Assembly: GCF_022179525.1 (NCBI RefSeq)
Contig: NZ_BPQX01000015.1
Coordinates: forward strand, 114,122-178,121
DNA: 64,000 nt
Reading direction: 5' to 3'
Source of the DNA: Methylobacterium persicinum
GTDB taxonomy: Bacteria > Pseudomonadota > Alphaproteobacteria > Rhizobiales > Beijerinckiaceae
Shown here: positions 1 through 8,631 of the stretch, one piece after another
How the letters are laid out: the number at the start of each line of letters is the position of its first letter
How positions within the stretch are numbered: position 1 is the stretch's first letter
Program-made: the position numbers and the translations under genes
The notes under the pieces: generated by a model
Seen by the model: the letters and a program-made list of their open reading frames with translations, nothing else
The model's database searches: none
What the model was told of the DNA's origin: nothing

Positions 1-379
1 CTCCGCCGATCACCTCGCCCTGTCCGAGGATGAGGTGCGAGCCGACACCCCAGGTGCCGGCCACGGCCGCGCAGGTCTCCCGCCGGACCAGACCGGCCAA
101 TTGGCGGGACAGGTCGCCTTCGTCCGCATCGGGAAGGGCGGCGTAGAGGCCATCCGCCACCGCCAACCCCAGCACCCGGTCCCCGAGGAACTCGAGGCGC
201 TGATAGCTGCCGTTACGGCCGGTGGCTTTGCTGGTGTGGGTCAAAGCCCGGGTCAGGAGGTCCTTGTTCGCAAAGACATGCCCGATGCTGTCCTCAAGCT
301 CCGCAAGGGGCGGGCGCGGCTTGTGCGCCCGCCTCGCCCGGGCGGAAATGCGCGCTGGCGATGTGGCGTCCGTGCTCAA
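1..379 (-). CDS. rnc: Ribonuclease III, N-terminal part (cut by window edge)
   Basis: Endoribonuclease that cleaves double-stranded RNA during rRNA and mRNA processing. Only the first 126 codons are in the window. After a basic leader of about 27 residues, the frame reads through LEDSIGHVFANKDLLTRALT and then the family signature ERLEFLGDRVLG-like stretch (here QRLEFLGDRVLGLAVAD, acidic Mg-binding residues E and D), which is diagnostic of the RNase III catalytic domain. The dsRNA-binding domain lies outside. I place the start at a TTG that overlaps the lepB stop codon (TTGA), because no ATG or GTG precedes the conserved domain in this frame; this implies translational coupling to lepB. The order pdxJ-acpS-lepB-rnc is typical of Hyphomicrobiales. 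Confidence 0.9.
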   Translation of the reverse strand, partial: MSTDATSPARISARARRAHKPRPPLAELEDSIGHVFANKDLLTRALTHTSKATGRNGSYQRLEFLGDRVLGLAVADGLYAALPDADEGDLSRQLAGLVRRETCAAVAGTWGVGSHLILGQGEVIGG

Positions 380-1161
380 TGGATCGTCGAGAACAGGCGG
401 GTCCAGCGCACATGGGCGGGCCAGTTCCAGACCTGCCACGCGGGCGTACCCTCGTCGATGGAGAAGAAGATCATTTCGGCGCGCCCGACGAAGTTCGCGA
501 ACGGCACGTAGCCGACATTGGCGAGATCCCGCGAATCGGTGGAGTTGTCGCGGTTATCGCCCATCATGAAGAAGTGGCCTGCCGGCACGGTATAAAGCTC
601 CGTCCGGTCCCAGAAGCCGTTATCCCCGTCCCGCTCGATGACGTTGTGCACGACGCCGTTGGGCAGCGTCTCCAGATATTGCGGCACCTTCGTCGGCTGC
701 CCGTAGGCATCGGTGGTCTCGTAGTCGGCGATGCGCTCGCGCTTCACCGGCTGACCGTTGATATTCAGCACGCCGTCGATCATCTGGATCTTGTCGCCGG
801 GCAGGCCGATCACGCGCTTGATGTAATCGGTTGAGTTGTCCTTCGGCAGCTTAAAGACCGCGATATCGCCACGCTTCGGTTGGGCCGCCCAAACCCGGCC
901 ATTGGCCTCGATCGGGATGTACTCCGAGAGGGGCAGCGAGAACTTGGAGTAGCCGTAGGAGTATTTCGAGACGAACAGGTAATCGCCGATCAAAAGGGTC
1001 GGCACCAACGAGCCCGAGGGGATGTTGAACGGCTGGAACAGCAGCGTCCGCACCACCAGGGCGATGAGGAGCGCCTGGATGCCGACCTTCAGGGTCTCGC
1101 GGATGCTCGCCCAGGCGCCGGTTTCCGCCGGCTTGGCGAGCGATTTGCCCTCGTGATTCAC
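376..1161 (-). CDS. lepB: Signal peptidase I
   Basis: Membrane-bound serine protease that removes signal peptides from Sec- and Tat-exported proteins. From the chosen GTG start the protein has 261 residues. One N-terminal membrane segment lies at about residues 24-42. The catalytic Ser motif IPSGSLVPTLLIGD follows (Ser51 is the likely nucleophile), then the general-base Lys motif YIKRVIGLPGD and the C-terminal GDNRDNSTDSR box. The frame is open to 1311, but the upstream part is Arg-rich and non-conserved. GTG at 1161 is preceded by AGGAAC at a good distance, so I prefer it. The 3' end overlaps rnc by 4 bases. Confidence 0.93.
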   Translation of the reverse strand: MNHEGKSLAKPAETGAWASIRETLKVGIQALLIALVVRTLLFQPFNIPSGSLVPTLLIGDYLFVSKYSYGYSKFSLPLSEYIPIEANGRVWAAQPKRGDIAVFKLPKDNSTDYIKRVIGLPGDKIQMIDGVLNINGQPVKRERIADYETTDAYGQPTKVPQYLETLPNGVVHNVIERDGDNGFWDRTELYTVPAGHFFMMGDNRDNSTDSRDLANVGYVPFANFVGRAEMIFFSIDEGTPAWQVWNWPAHVRWTRLFSTIH

Positions 1162-1327
1162 GCGCACGTTCCTAATGATCGACCGTTTCGGCCGCACGCC
1201 GCCATGCGGCGCATGACCCGTACGGCCCCGTGCGCAACCCTTTCGCGTGGATTGCGCCGCCTTCGTGTCCGCCGGGTGCGGCGATCTAAACCATGCCGCA
1301 GCCCCCCGCAACGCGCGAAGACCCTTC

Positions 1328-1726
1328 CTAATCCCTAATGGCCTCGATGACTACGAAGGCTTGTGCCAGGGGTGGGTCGTCCGTCAGCGAGACGTGGACC
1401 CGGGCCGTATGCCCCGCGGGGAGAAGCGCCGCGAGCCGCCGCGCCGCGCCCCCCGTGAGCCGGAGCGTCGGCTGCCCGGAAGGAAGGTTTACCACTTCCA
1501 TGTCCCGCCAGAACACCCCGTCGCTCAGGCCGGTACCCAACGCCTTGGCACAGGCCTCCTTGGCGGCGAAGCGGCGAGCATAGCCTTCAGCCCGCGCCGC
1601 CCGTCGCTCGCAGCGGGCGCGCTCGCCGTCGGTGTAGACCCGATGGGTGAACCGCTCCCCGTGGCGGGACAGCGTCTTCTCGATCCGGCGGATATCGCAG
1701 AGGTCGGAGCCGATCCCCAGGATCAT
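1328..1726 (-). CDS. acpS: Holo-[acyl-carrier-protein] synthase
   Basis: Transfers the 4'-phosphopantetheine arm from CoA to apo-acyl carrier protein, activating fatty-acid synthesis. The 132-residue length is normal. The N-terminal motif [13 protein letters not shown] (Mg-binding Asp) and the [14 protein letters not shown] helix with its conserved Glu and Lys are both present, which makes the family assignment firm. The ATG start overlaps the stop codon of pdxJ by 4 bases (ATGA), so the two genes are translationally coupled. A gap of 166 bases separates it from lepB. Confidence 0.95.
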   Translation of the reverse strand: MILGIGSDLCDIRRIEKTLSRHGERFTHRVYTDGERARCERRAARAEGYARRFAAKEACAKALGTGLSDGVFWRDMEVVNLPSGQPTLRLTGGAARRLAALLPAGHTARVHVSLTDDPPLAQAFVVIEAIRD

Positions 1727-2472
1727 CGCGCCCGCCCCCGCTCCATGGCCGCGCGCATGTCACGGACAGCCTGGGGGAGGCCGACGAAGATCGCATCGGC
1801 GATGAGGGCATGGCCGATATTGAGCTCCCGGATCTGCGGGATTGCAGCCACCGGCCCCACGCTCTCCGTGGTGAGCCCGTGGCCGGCATGGATCTCGAGG
1901 CCGAGCCCCGCGCCGTGGTCGGCGGCCCGGCGGATGCGGGCGAGCTCACGCTCGATCTCGGCTGGGTCGCCGGCGACGGCGGCCTCGCAGTAGCTGCCGG
2001 TATGGAGTTCGACGACCGGCGCTCCGAGGGCCTTGGCCGCCTCCATCACCGCCGGCTCCGGCTCCACGAAAAGGGAGACACGGATTCCGGCTTCCGCCAG
2101 GGCACGGATCCGCGGGGCGAGGTGCGCGCGGCCCCCGATGATGTCGAGGCCGCCCTCGGTGGTGCGCTCCTCGCGCTTCTCAGGCACGAGGCAGGCCGCA
2201 TGCGGCCGGGTCGCGATGGCGATCGCCACCATCTCGTCGGTCGCCGCCATCTCAAAATTGAGAGGCACCGTGAGGGCCGCCTCGAGCGCCGCCATGTCGG
2301 CGTCGCGGATGTGCCGGCGGTCCTCCCGGAGGTGGGCGGTGATTCCGTCGGCCCCGGCCTCGACGGCGAGGAGGGCCGCACGGACCGGATCGGGATAGGT
2401 GCCGCCGCGGGCGTTGCGGACGGTGGCCACGTGATCGACGTTGACGCCGAGGCGTAGCTGCGGAGCGGTCAT
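1723..2472 (-). CDS. pdxJ: Pyridoxine 5'-phosphate synthase
   Basis: Condenses 3-amino-2-oxopropyl phosphate with 1-deoxy-D-xylulose 5-phosphate to give pyridoxine 5'-phosphate (DXP-dependent vitamin B6 route). The 249-residue protein starts with [17 protein letters not shown], followed by [19 protein letters not shown] and HLREDRRHI, the standard PdxJ phosphate- and substrate-binding segments. The C-terminal GHGL and LNIGHALI motifs of the TIM barrel are also present. It is the first gene of the pdxJ-acpS-lepB-rnc operon on this strand and is divergent from rpsF. Confidence 0.96.
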   Translation of the reverse strand: MTAPQLRLGVNVDHVATVRNARGGTYPDPVRAALLAVEAGADGITAHLREDRRHIRDADMAALEAALTVPLNFEMAATDEMVAIAIATRPHAACLVPEKREERTTEGGLDIIGGRAHLAPRIRALAEAGIRVSLFVEPEPAVMEAAKALGAPVVELHTGSYCEAAVAGDPAEIERELARIRRAADHGAGLGLEIHAGHGLTTESVGPVAAIPQIRELNIGHALIADAIFVGLPQAVRDMRAAMERGRAR

Positions 2473-2850
2473 GGCATGCGCTTCTCTGGCAGGCGCCCGG
2501 TCGGTGGACCGGAACGCCCTCGCCCCTACCTGTCGGCTCGGAGCCAGGACGGCAAGTCCCGGTGGCCGAGTTGCGCCGACTTCATCGCGAAGGGTTGCGG
2601 CGCGGGCCGAAACGGATTATGCGCGCCCTTCGCGTTCGCTCCGGCCGGGGGCTGAACGGACGGTGCCGCTCGCGGCATAGGGGCAAGTCATCGCTGACTT
2701 CTGCCTCGTCGTCCCGTGTCTCCGCCTTCGATCAACCGCTCGGGCCTGACATACGGCTCGAAGGGCTTGGCGCCGAGCCGACCGCGAGATGAACCGGCCC
2801 GACATATCCGCGCGAGCGGACGGGCCTCCTTTGACGACGAAAGGCCCGGA
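2473..2850. other. Divergent intergenic region pdxJ / rpsF
   Basis: This 378-base stretch has no convincing gene. It must hold the promoters of the pdxJ operon (minus) and of the ribosomal-protein operon (plus). Short open frames here lack a ribosome-binding site and any recognisable protein. The rpsF-proximal end contains two adjacent hairpins: one at 2806-2819 (TCCGC/GCGGA arms) and a larger one at 2821-2848, described separately. Confidence 0.5.
2821..2848 (+). promoter_or_regulatory. Hairpin covering the rpsF ribosome-binding site
   Basis: Arms CGGG (2821-2824) and CCCG (2845-2848) enclose an inner 5-bp stem CCTTT/AAAGG (2828-2832 with 2840-2844). A 3-base bulge CCT sits on the 5' side. 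The AAAGG of the inner stem is the Shine-Dalgarno sequence of rpsF, so folding would occlude initiation. S6:S18 complexes are known in other bacteria to bind a bulged hairpin in the rpsF leader. Whether this is such a site is inference, because the usual CCG bulge reads CCT here. Confidence 0.35.
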
Positions 2851-3255
2851 ATGCCTCTCTATGAGCACGTGCTCCTGGCACGCCAGGACGTGACGTCCCA
2901 GCAGGTCGAGACGATGATCGACACCTACAAGGGCGTCATCGAGCAGAACGGTGGGCGTCTCGAGAAGATCGAGATGTGGGGCGTGAAGTCCCTCGCCTAC
3001 CGCATCAAGAAGAACCGGAAGGCGCATTTCGCGCTCCTCAACATCGACGCGCCGCCCGCGGCGATCGCCGAGATGGAGCGTCAGATGCAGATCTCGGAAG
3101 ACATCCTGCGTTTCATGACGGTGCGGGTCGAGGAACTCGACTCCGAGCCGTCCGCGATGATGCAGAAGCGTGACCGCGACGACCGCAAGGATCGTGAGCG
3201 CGGCCGGCGTCGGGATGACGACGGCTTCGGCGGCGGCTTCGGCGGGGAGAACTGA
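2851..3255 (+). CDS. rpsF: 30S ribosomal protein S6
   Basis: Small-subunit protein that pairs with S18 on the central domain of 16S rRNA. The 134-residue product starts [15 protein letters not shown] and contains [20 protein letters not shown] and the [11 protein letters not shown] segment typical of S6. The C-terminus is a charged, Gly-rich tail (about residues 105-134) with runs of D, R and G, as in other alphaproteobacterial S6 proteins. The start was set at the ATG preceded by AAAGG. Upstream in-frame codons lack conservation. rpsR follows after 2 bases. Confidence 0.97.
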   Translation: MPLYEHVLLARQDVTSQQVETMIDTYKGVIEQNGGRLEKIEMWGVKSLAYRIKKNRKAHFALLNIDAPPAAIAEMERQMQISEDILRFMTVRVEELDSEPSAMMQKRDRDDRKDRERGRRRDDDGFGGGFGGEN

Positions 3256-3257
3256 TT

Positions 3258-3509
3258 ATGGCTTTCGGTGCTGGTGGCGGCGGTGGCCGCCGTCCCTTCT
3301 TCCGCCGTCGGAAGACCTGCCCCTTCTCCGGCGCCAATGCGCCGAAGATCGACTACAAGGACGTGAAGCTGCTCTCCCGCTACGTGTCGGAGCGCGGCAA
3401 GATCGTCCCGTCCCGCATCACCGCGGTGTCGGCCAAGAAGCAGCGCGAGCTCGCCCAGGCGATCAAGCGTTCCCGCTTCCTCGGCCTGCTCCCCTACGTG
3501 ATCAAGTAG
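3258..3509 (+). CDS. rpsR: 30S ribosomal protein S18
   Basis: Partner of S6 in the small-subunit platform. The protein has 83 residues, the normal length. After a Gly/Arg-rich start it has [40 protein letters not shown] and [20 protein letters not shown], which together define S18. It begins 2 bases after rpsF, so the pair is co-transcribed. A GC-rich hairpin without a U-tract (3524-3549) lies downstream. Confidence 0.97.
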   Translation: MAFGAGGGGGRRPFFRRRKTCPFSGANAPKIDYKDVKLLSRYVSERGKIVPSRITAVSAKKQRELAQAIKRSRFLGLLPYVIK

Positions 3510-3638
3510 TCAGACGAACACCGCCGGCCCAGCAGCGATGCCGGGCCGGTTCCCTGAGAGCGGCGACCCCGCTCGATCGTTGGGGCAGACGAACGCGCCC
3601 CTAACCCCTCCCTCGCGGGCGGGGGGACAGCGGAACCC

Positions 3639-4628
3639 ATGACCCACAACCTCCTCATCGGCGTTGGCGCCGGCCTTGTATCGGCCCTGCTCTTCGGCGT
3701 GCTGCTGAAGGGTTCCGCCCTCGCCATCACCCTGTATTTGCTCGCCCCGCTGCCGATCCTGATCGTCGGCCTGGGCTGGAGCCACCGGGCGGCCCTGGCT
3801 GCCGCCGCGACCGGCTGCCTCGTGCTGATGGCGGTGATCCAACCCTTCATGGGCCTCGCCTTCGCCGCCTACATCGCCCTGCCCGCATGGTGGCTCGCCT
3901 ACCTAACGGTGCTTGGCCGGGAGACCGCTTCGGGCCTGGAATGGTACCCGACCGGCAGGCTCCTCGGCTGGATCGCGGCGACCGCCGCCCTAGCCTTCAT
4001 CGCCATCGCCGTCCTGGCCAACCCCAACTACACGGCCTACGAGGTGCAGCTGCAGAAGCTGTCGCACGGCCTCGTTGATTCCCGCAGCCCGGCACCTGGG
4101 CCCTCGCCGGACGCCGGCCCCGCAGGGGCTGACAAGTCCACACCGGACAAGGACCAGTCCGACGGCGACGTCTCCCGCGACGAACTCGCCACCGCCTTCG
4201 CGGCGATCGTCCCGGCGCTCGCCGCCCACGGCCTGGCCATGCTCCTGACCTTCTACCTCTGGGCCGCCGCCCGGATCGTGGGGATCTCCGGCCGCCTCTT
4301 GCGGCCCTGGCCGGATCTACCCTCCACCAAAATGCCCAAGGCCTGCCTCGGCGTCCTCGCAGCCGCCGCGATCCTCAGCTTTGCCCCGGGCTTTGCCGGC
4401 GTCCTCGGCGTCGCCCTCGTCGGTGCGTTCACCGCCGTCTTCGCGCTCCAGGGCCTCGCCGCGTTCCACGACCGCTCGCGGGGCCGCCCCGGCCGGGGGC
4501 TGATGCTGTTCGCGATGTACGTCGTCCTGTTCGTGACCCAGGGCGTCGCCCTGATCGCCCTCACCATTTTCGGCCTCGCCGACACCGCCCTCGACCGCCG
4601 CCGGCCCAAAGGCCCCGCGGCGCCGTGA
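3639..4628 (+). CDS. DUF2232 polytopic membrane protein
   Basis: A 329-residue integral membrane protein with about eight hydrophobic segments: near residues 5-30, 35-55, 60-85, 105-130, 190-215, 235-255, 260-280 and 290-315. A hydrophilic, Pro/Asp/Lys-rich loop lies at about 145-185. A DUF2232 (YybS-like) protein placed between rpsR and rplI is a conserved arrangement in Alphaproteobacteria, and both the sequence character and the position fit. Its molecular function is unknown to me. It shares the ribosomal-protein transcript, with 129 bases after rpsR and 47 before rplI. Confidence 0.8.
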   Translation: MTHNLLIGVGAGLVSALLFGVLLKGSALAITLYLLAPLPILIVGLGWSHRAALAAAATGCLVLMAVIQPFMGLAFAAYIALPAWWLAYLTVLGRETASGLEWYPTGRLLGWIAATAALAFIAIAVLANPNYTAYEVQLQKLSHGLVDSRSPAPGPSPDAGPAGADKSTPDKDQSDGDVSRDELATAFAAIVPALAAHGLAMLLTFYLWAAARIVGISGRLLRPWPDLPSTKMPKACLGVLAAAAILSFAPGFAGVLGVALVGAFTAVFALQGLAAFHDRSRGRPGRGLMLFAMYVVLFVTQGVALIALTIFGLADTALDRRRPKGPAAP

Positions 4629-4675
4629 CCCCAAGGGGCCGTATGGCCCCGCCCTTTGACTAAAGGAGATTGACC

Positions 4676-5248
4676 ATGGAAGTGATCCTGCTCGAACGCG
4701 TCGCCAAGCTCGGCCAGATGGGCGAGACTGTGAACGTGCGCCCCGGCTTCGCTCGCAACTTCCTCCTCGCCCGCGGCAAGGCCCTGCGCGCGACCGAGTC
4801 CAACAAGAAGCACTTCGAGGCCCAGCGCGCCCAGCTCGAGACCCGCAACCTCGAGCGCAAGAAGGACGCCGAGGCCGTCGCCGAGAAGCTGAACGGCCAG
4901 AGCTTCATGCTCATCCGCCAGTCCGGCGAGACCGGCGTGCTCTACGGTTCCGTCTCGACCCGCGACCTTGCCGAGATCGTGACGAAGGAAGGCTTCTCCG
5001 TCGACCGCGGCCAGATCGTTCTGAACCAGCCGATTAAGACCCTTGGCCTGTTCACCGTGCCGGTGACACTGCACCCCGAGGTTGAGGTTCAGATCACCGT
5101 CAACGTCGCCCGCAGCCCGGAAGAGGCCGAGCGTCAGGCCCGTGGCGAGGCCGTCATTGAGCGCGACGCGTTCAATCTCGACGACCTGGGCCTGGAGGTC
5201 GGCGCGGCCCTGGCCGATGCCGGCGAGGGTGCCGACGACCGCGGCTGA
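4676..5248 (+). CDS. rplI: 50S ribosomal protein L9
   Basis: Large-subunit protein at the base of the L1 stalk. The 190-residue product begins [19 protein letters not shown] and has the signature [17 protein letters not shown] near residue 25, a long central helix, and the C-terminal globular domain with [12 protein letters not shown] and [14 protein letters not shown]. The ATG at 4676 is chosen over an in-frame TTG two codons upstream because AAAGGAGA sits 6 bases before it. The C-terminal tail past about residue 150 is acidic and longer than in E. coli, as is common in this class. Confidence 0.97.
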   Translation: MEVILLERVAKLGQMGETVNVRPGFARNFLLARGKALRATESNKKHFEAQRAQLETRNLERKKDAEAVAEKLNGQSFMLIRQSGETGVLYGSVSTRDLAEIVTKEGFSVDRGQIVLNQPIKTLGLFTVPVTLHPEVEVQITVNVARSPEEAERQARGEAVIERDAFNLDDLGLEVGAALADAGEGADDRG

Positions 5249-5347
5249 TCGCCTCTCCCTTCGCCGGAGCGGTCAGTTGGTGAAAGCGGTGATAACGGGG
5301 ATACCCGGCCAGACCGCTTGACTTGTTCCGCGTTTGTTCCAGCATGG

Positions 5348-5377
5348 ATGCCCGCCTGCTTTCGAGTCGGCGGGCAT
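5348..5377. other. Intergenic hairpin between rplI and dnaB
   Basis: A perfect 9-bp inverted repeat, ATGCCCGCC and GGCGGGCAT, is separated by 12 bases. It lies 100 bases after rplI and has no following T-run, so it is not a clear terminator. It may be an attenuator or an RNA-processing structure. Confidence 0.3.
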
Positions 5378-5497
5378 TCGCGCATTTCGAGGAATGCCCG
5401 GTTGCGCAGCCTCCGGCTAAGCTTCGGTCAACCAAACGGGGCGATGGTTGGGATGTGAGATGCGCCGCTCGGGCGCTGGACGGGAGTCGCTCCGCCG

Positions 5498-6985
5498 ATG
5501 GCATTGCCCAACGCGATCACGGCCAAGCTCGAAGCGGTGAAGGCGGAGTACCGCGTCGCACCGCACAACATCGATGCGGAGCAGGCGTTGCTGGGCGCCA
5601 TCCTGGTCAACAACGACGCCTATTACCGCGTGTCGGACTTCCTCCTTTCCGAGCACTTCATGGAGGATGCCCACCAGCAGATCTTCACCGTCGCCTCTTC
5701 GCTGATCAAATCGGGCAAGCTGGCGACGCCGATCACCATGAAGACCTACCTGGGCGATGCCGATTTCGGCGGCCAGACGGTGATCCAGTACCTCGCCCGA
5801 TTGGCGGCGGACGCGACTACGGTCATCAACGCGGCCGAGTACGGTCGGACTATCTATGACCTCGCCATCCGCCGCCGGTTGATCGCCATCGGCGAGGAAC
5901 TGGTGAACGGCGCCTACGAGGCGCCCGTCGAGCAGGCCCCCCGGGACCAGATCGAGGAGACGGAGCGGCGCCTCTACGAATTGGCCGAGGCCGGCAAGTA
6001 CGACGGCGGCTTCCAGAAGTTCTCCGACGCGCTCACCGCCGCGGTCGACATGGCCGCCAAGGCCTACCAGCGGGACGGTAAGCTCTCCGGCATCGCCACA
6101 GGGCTCAGCGACCTCGACGCGAAGATGGGCGGCCTGCAATCGTCCGATCTGATCATCCTCGCCGGCCGCCCGGCCATGGGCAAGACGTCGCTCGTCACCA
6201 ACATCGCCTTCAACATCGCCAAGGCGTACCGGGGCGAGAAGCATCAGGACGGCACGATCCGCACGGTGAACGGCGGCATCGTCGGGTTCTTCTCCCTGGA
6301 AATGTCGGCCGAGCAGCTCGCCACCCGCATTATCGCCGAGCAATCGGGCGTGGCGTCCTACAAGATCCGCCGCGGCGATATCCGCCCCGAGGATTTCTAC
6401 AAGATCACCGATGCGGCCCGGGAGATGCAGACCATTCCATTCTACATCGACCAGACCGGCGGCATTTCCATCGCCCAGCTCTCGGCCCGCGCCCGGCGGC
6501 TGAAGCGGCAGAAGGGCCTCGACGTCCTGATCATCGACTATTTGCAGCTGCTCTCGGGCTCGGGAAAGCGCAGCGACAACCGCGTGCAGGAGATGACCGA
6601 GATCACCACCGGCCTGAAGGCGCTCGCCAAGGAGCTGGCCGTGCCGGTGATCGCCCTGTCACAGCTCTCCCGTCAGGTGGAGAACCGCGACGACAAGCGG
6701 CCTCAGCTCTCGGATCTGCGTGAATCGGGCTCGATCGAGCAGGACGCCGACGTGGTGATGTTCGTGTTCCGCGAGGAATATTACGTCGGCAACAAGAAGC
6801 CCCGGGAGGGTACGGAAGAGTTCTTTGCGTGGGAAGCCGAGATGCAGCGGGTCCACGGCAAGGCGGAGGTCATCATCGGCAAGCAGCGCCACGGTCCGAC
6901 CGGCACCGTGGAACTGCAGTTCGACGCCAACATCACCCGGTTCTCGAACCTCGCCCAGGACGACCGCCTGCCCGACAGGATGTGA
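5498..6985 (+). CDS. dnaB: Replicative DNA helicase
   Basis: Hexameric 5'-3' helicase that drives the replication fork and recruits primase. The 495-residue length is normal. The N-terminal domain contains PHNIDAEQALLGAILVNNDA. The RecA-like domain has the Walker A AGRPAMGKTSLVTNIA near residue 225, FFSLEMSAEQLATR, Walker B VLIIDYLQLLSG, and the SQLSRQVENR and LRESGSIEQDADV motifs. No intein is present at the usual insertion sites. The position after rpsR/rplI is common in bacteria. It is the last gene before a palindromic repeat. Confidence 0.97.
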   Translation: MALPNAITAKLEAVKAEYRVAPHNIDAEQALLGAILVNNDAYYRVSDFLLSEHFMEDAHQQIFTVASSLIKSGKLATPITMKTYLGDADFGGQTVIQYLARLAADATTVINAAEYGRTIYDLAIRRRLIAIGEELVNGAYEAPVEQAPRDQIEETERRLYELAEAGKYDGGFQKFSDALTAAVDMAAKAYQRDGKLSGIATGLSDLDAKMGGLQSSDLIILAGRPAMGKTSLVTNIAFNIAKAYRGEKHQDGTIRTVNGGIVGFFSLEMSAEQLATRIIAEQSGVASYKIRRGDIRPEDFYKITDAAREMQTIPFYIDQTGGISIAQLSARARRLKRQKGLDVLIIDYLQLLSGSGKRSDNRVQEMTEITTGLKALAKELAVPVIALSQLSRQVENRDDKRPQLSDLRESGSIEQDADVVMFVFREEYYVGNKKPREGTEEFFAWEAEMQRVHGKAEVIIGKQRHGPTGTVELQFDANITRFSNLAQDDRLPDRM

Positions 6986-7000
6986 ACATTCGTCCCGTCC

Positions 7001-7090
7001 GTCATTGCGAGCGGAGCGAAGCAATCGAGAGCATCGCCACGTCCGGAACTATCCCGCTTCCGTGGATTGCTTCGCTGCGCTCGCAATGAC
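7001..7090. repeat. REP-like palindromic repeat, copy 1
   Basis: A 90-bp element bounded by GTCATTGCGAGCG and CGCTCGCAATGAC. The next inner arms are AGCGAAGCAATC and GATTGCTTCGCT. The same terminal arms occur at 28223-28312 and 36998-37085 with unrelated centres. It lies directly after dnaB, and its right end is only 10 bases before the start of the next gene. Confidence 0.85.
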
Positions 7091-7100
7091 GGTGTCCCCC

Positions 7101-7718
7101 ATGACTGAGCGCATGAGCCGCCGCCAAGCCCTCGCTCTTGCGGCAGGGCTTGCGTCAGGGGGTGTGGCCCTTCCCCTCACGCATTCCTCGGCAGCGACGG
7201 CAGGCGGCAACCCGCAGCCGCGAACCACGTTGCCCGGGGGTCCCCACGAGGCGCCCCAAGGAACGACGATGAGCAAGCCGACCCCTCCGACGATGTCCTA
7301 CTGGCACGTCTACACCGACAAGGAAGGGGTGAGCCGGCAAGTGAAGTGCGCGTTGTCCGCGTTCAAGTTCGAGGGCGTCGACCCTCACACCGCGCCGCAG
7401 TGGAACGACAAGCAGGAGAAGTCGCAGGCCGGCGTCACCTTCACGGTCCTGCCCGTCGGGTGGGTTGGGGAGTGGCACGAGAATCCCCGTCCGCAATGGA
7501 TCGCCATCCTGTCCGGCCGCTGGTTCGTCGAGACGATGGACGGCACCCGCGTCGAGATGGGCCCCGGTGAACTGATGATGGGCGAGGACCAGAGCACCAA
7601 GGAGCGCGACGGCAAGAAGGGCCATCTCTCCGGCACCGTCGGCGACGAGCCCTGTACGATGATCGTCACCGGGCTCGATGTGACGCCTACGATCGACCAG
7701 CCCGGCCGCTTCAAGTGA
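7101..7718 (+). CDS. Cupin-fold protein with a Tat-type signal peptide
   Basis: From the ATG at 7101 the product has 205 residues. It starts with a twin-arginine-like leader (SRRQALALAAG followed by a hydrophobic stretch to about residue 30). The mature part resembles a small beta-barrel: TVLPVGWVGEWHENPRPQWI and LSGRWFVETMDGTRVEMGPGELM, the two-motif pattern of a cupin with a His-containing first motif. An alternative start at 7269 has a better Shine-Dalgarno (AAGGA) and would give a cytoplasmic form without the signal. The substrate is unknown. It is 10 bases from the SMP-30 gene, so a shared transcript is likely. Confidence 0.75.
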   Translation: MTERMSRRQALALAAGLASGGVALPLTHSSAATAGGNPQPRTTLPGGPHEAPQGTTMSKPTPPTMSYWHVYTDKEGVSRQVKCALSAFKFEGVDPHTAPQWNDKQEKSQAGVTFTVLPVGWVGEWHENPRPQWIAILSGRWFVETMDGTRVEMGPGELMMGEDQSTKERDGKKGHLSGTVGDEPCTMIVTGLDVTPTIDQPGRFK

Positions 7719-7728
7719 GTGCGTCGTC

Positions 7729-8631
7729 ATGGAGCGGTATGAACTGACGCAGGATCGCTTCAAGCGGTACGTCCTGCCGAACGCCGAGTTGGAGAAGCTC
7801 GCCGAGGGTTTCCGCTGGACCGAGGGTCCGGTTTGGTTCGGGGACCGCGACGAGCTCCTGTTCTCCGACCTGCCCAACAACCGGGTGATGCGCTGGAGCG
7901 AAAGCGGCGGCCTCAGCGTGTTCCGCCGCGACAGCGATTTCGAGAACGGCCACACGCGGGATCGCGAAGGTCGGCTCTTGTCGTGCTCGCACAGGGGCCG
8001 GCGCATCCATCGCACGGAACTCGACGGAAGCATCACGTCGCTGGTCGAGCGCTATCAGGGCCGGCGCCTGAATTCCCCCAACGACATCGTCGTGAAGTCC
8101 GACGGCACGATCTGGTTCAGCGATCCACATTACGGCATCCAGACCGACTACGAAGGTGGCAAGCAGGAGCCAGAACTCCCCGCTAGCGTGTACCGGTTCG
8201 ATCCCCGCAGTGGCGTGCTGACCGTCGTCGCCGATGACTTCCAGGGCCCCAACGGCCTTTGCTTCTCCCCGGACGAGCGTCTCCTCTACATCGTGGAAAC
8301 CGGCCTTCAGTTCGCGAAAGACCCGGTGCAGCACATCCGGGTCTTCGACGTGCAGGATGACGGGCGGCTGACCGGCGGGCGGGTGTTCTGCACCATCTCC
8401 CCCGGCAATGCCGACGGCATACGCTGCGACGAGGATGGTAATCTCTGGTCGAGCGCAGGCGATGGCGTGCACTGCATCGATCCTGGCGGGGAGCTGATGG
8501 GAAAGATCCTGGTGCCCTCGACGGTGGCGAACTTCACCTTCGGCGGGCGGAACCGCAGCCGGCTCTTCCTGTGTGCCTCGCACTCGGTCTACGCCATCTT
8601 CACGAACACCCGCGGAGCGAGCCGGCCGTGA
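7729..8631 (+). CDS. SMP-30/gluconolactonase family protein
   Basis: A 300-residue six-bladed propeller of the SMP-30/gluconolactonase/LRE-like family, which hydrolyses sugar or related lactones with a divalent metal. Expected metal-site regions are visible: FRWTEGPVWF (Glu), LNSPNDIVVKSDGTIWFSDP (Asn), QGPNGLCFSPDERLLYIVET (Asn) and GNADGIRCDEDGNLWSS (Asp). It has no signal peptide. It follows the cupin gene by 10 bases, and its stop overlaps the GTG start of the next gene, so the three genes look like one unit. The exact lactone cannot be read from the sequence. Confidence 0.88.
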   Translation: MERYELTQDRFKRYVLPNAELEKLAEGFRWTEGPVWFGDRDELLFSDLPNNRVMRWSESGGLSVFRRDSDFENGHTRDREGRLLSCSHRGRRIHRTELDGSITSLVERYQGRRLNSPNDIVVKSDGTIWFSDPHYGIQTDYEGGKQEPELPASVYRFDPRSGVLTVVADDFQGPNGLCFSPDERLLYIVETGLQFAKDPVQHIRVFDVQDDGRLTGGRVFCTISPGNADGIRCDEDGNLWSSAGDGVHCIDPGGELMGKILVPSTVANFTFGGRNRSRLFLCASHSVYAIFTNTRGASRP

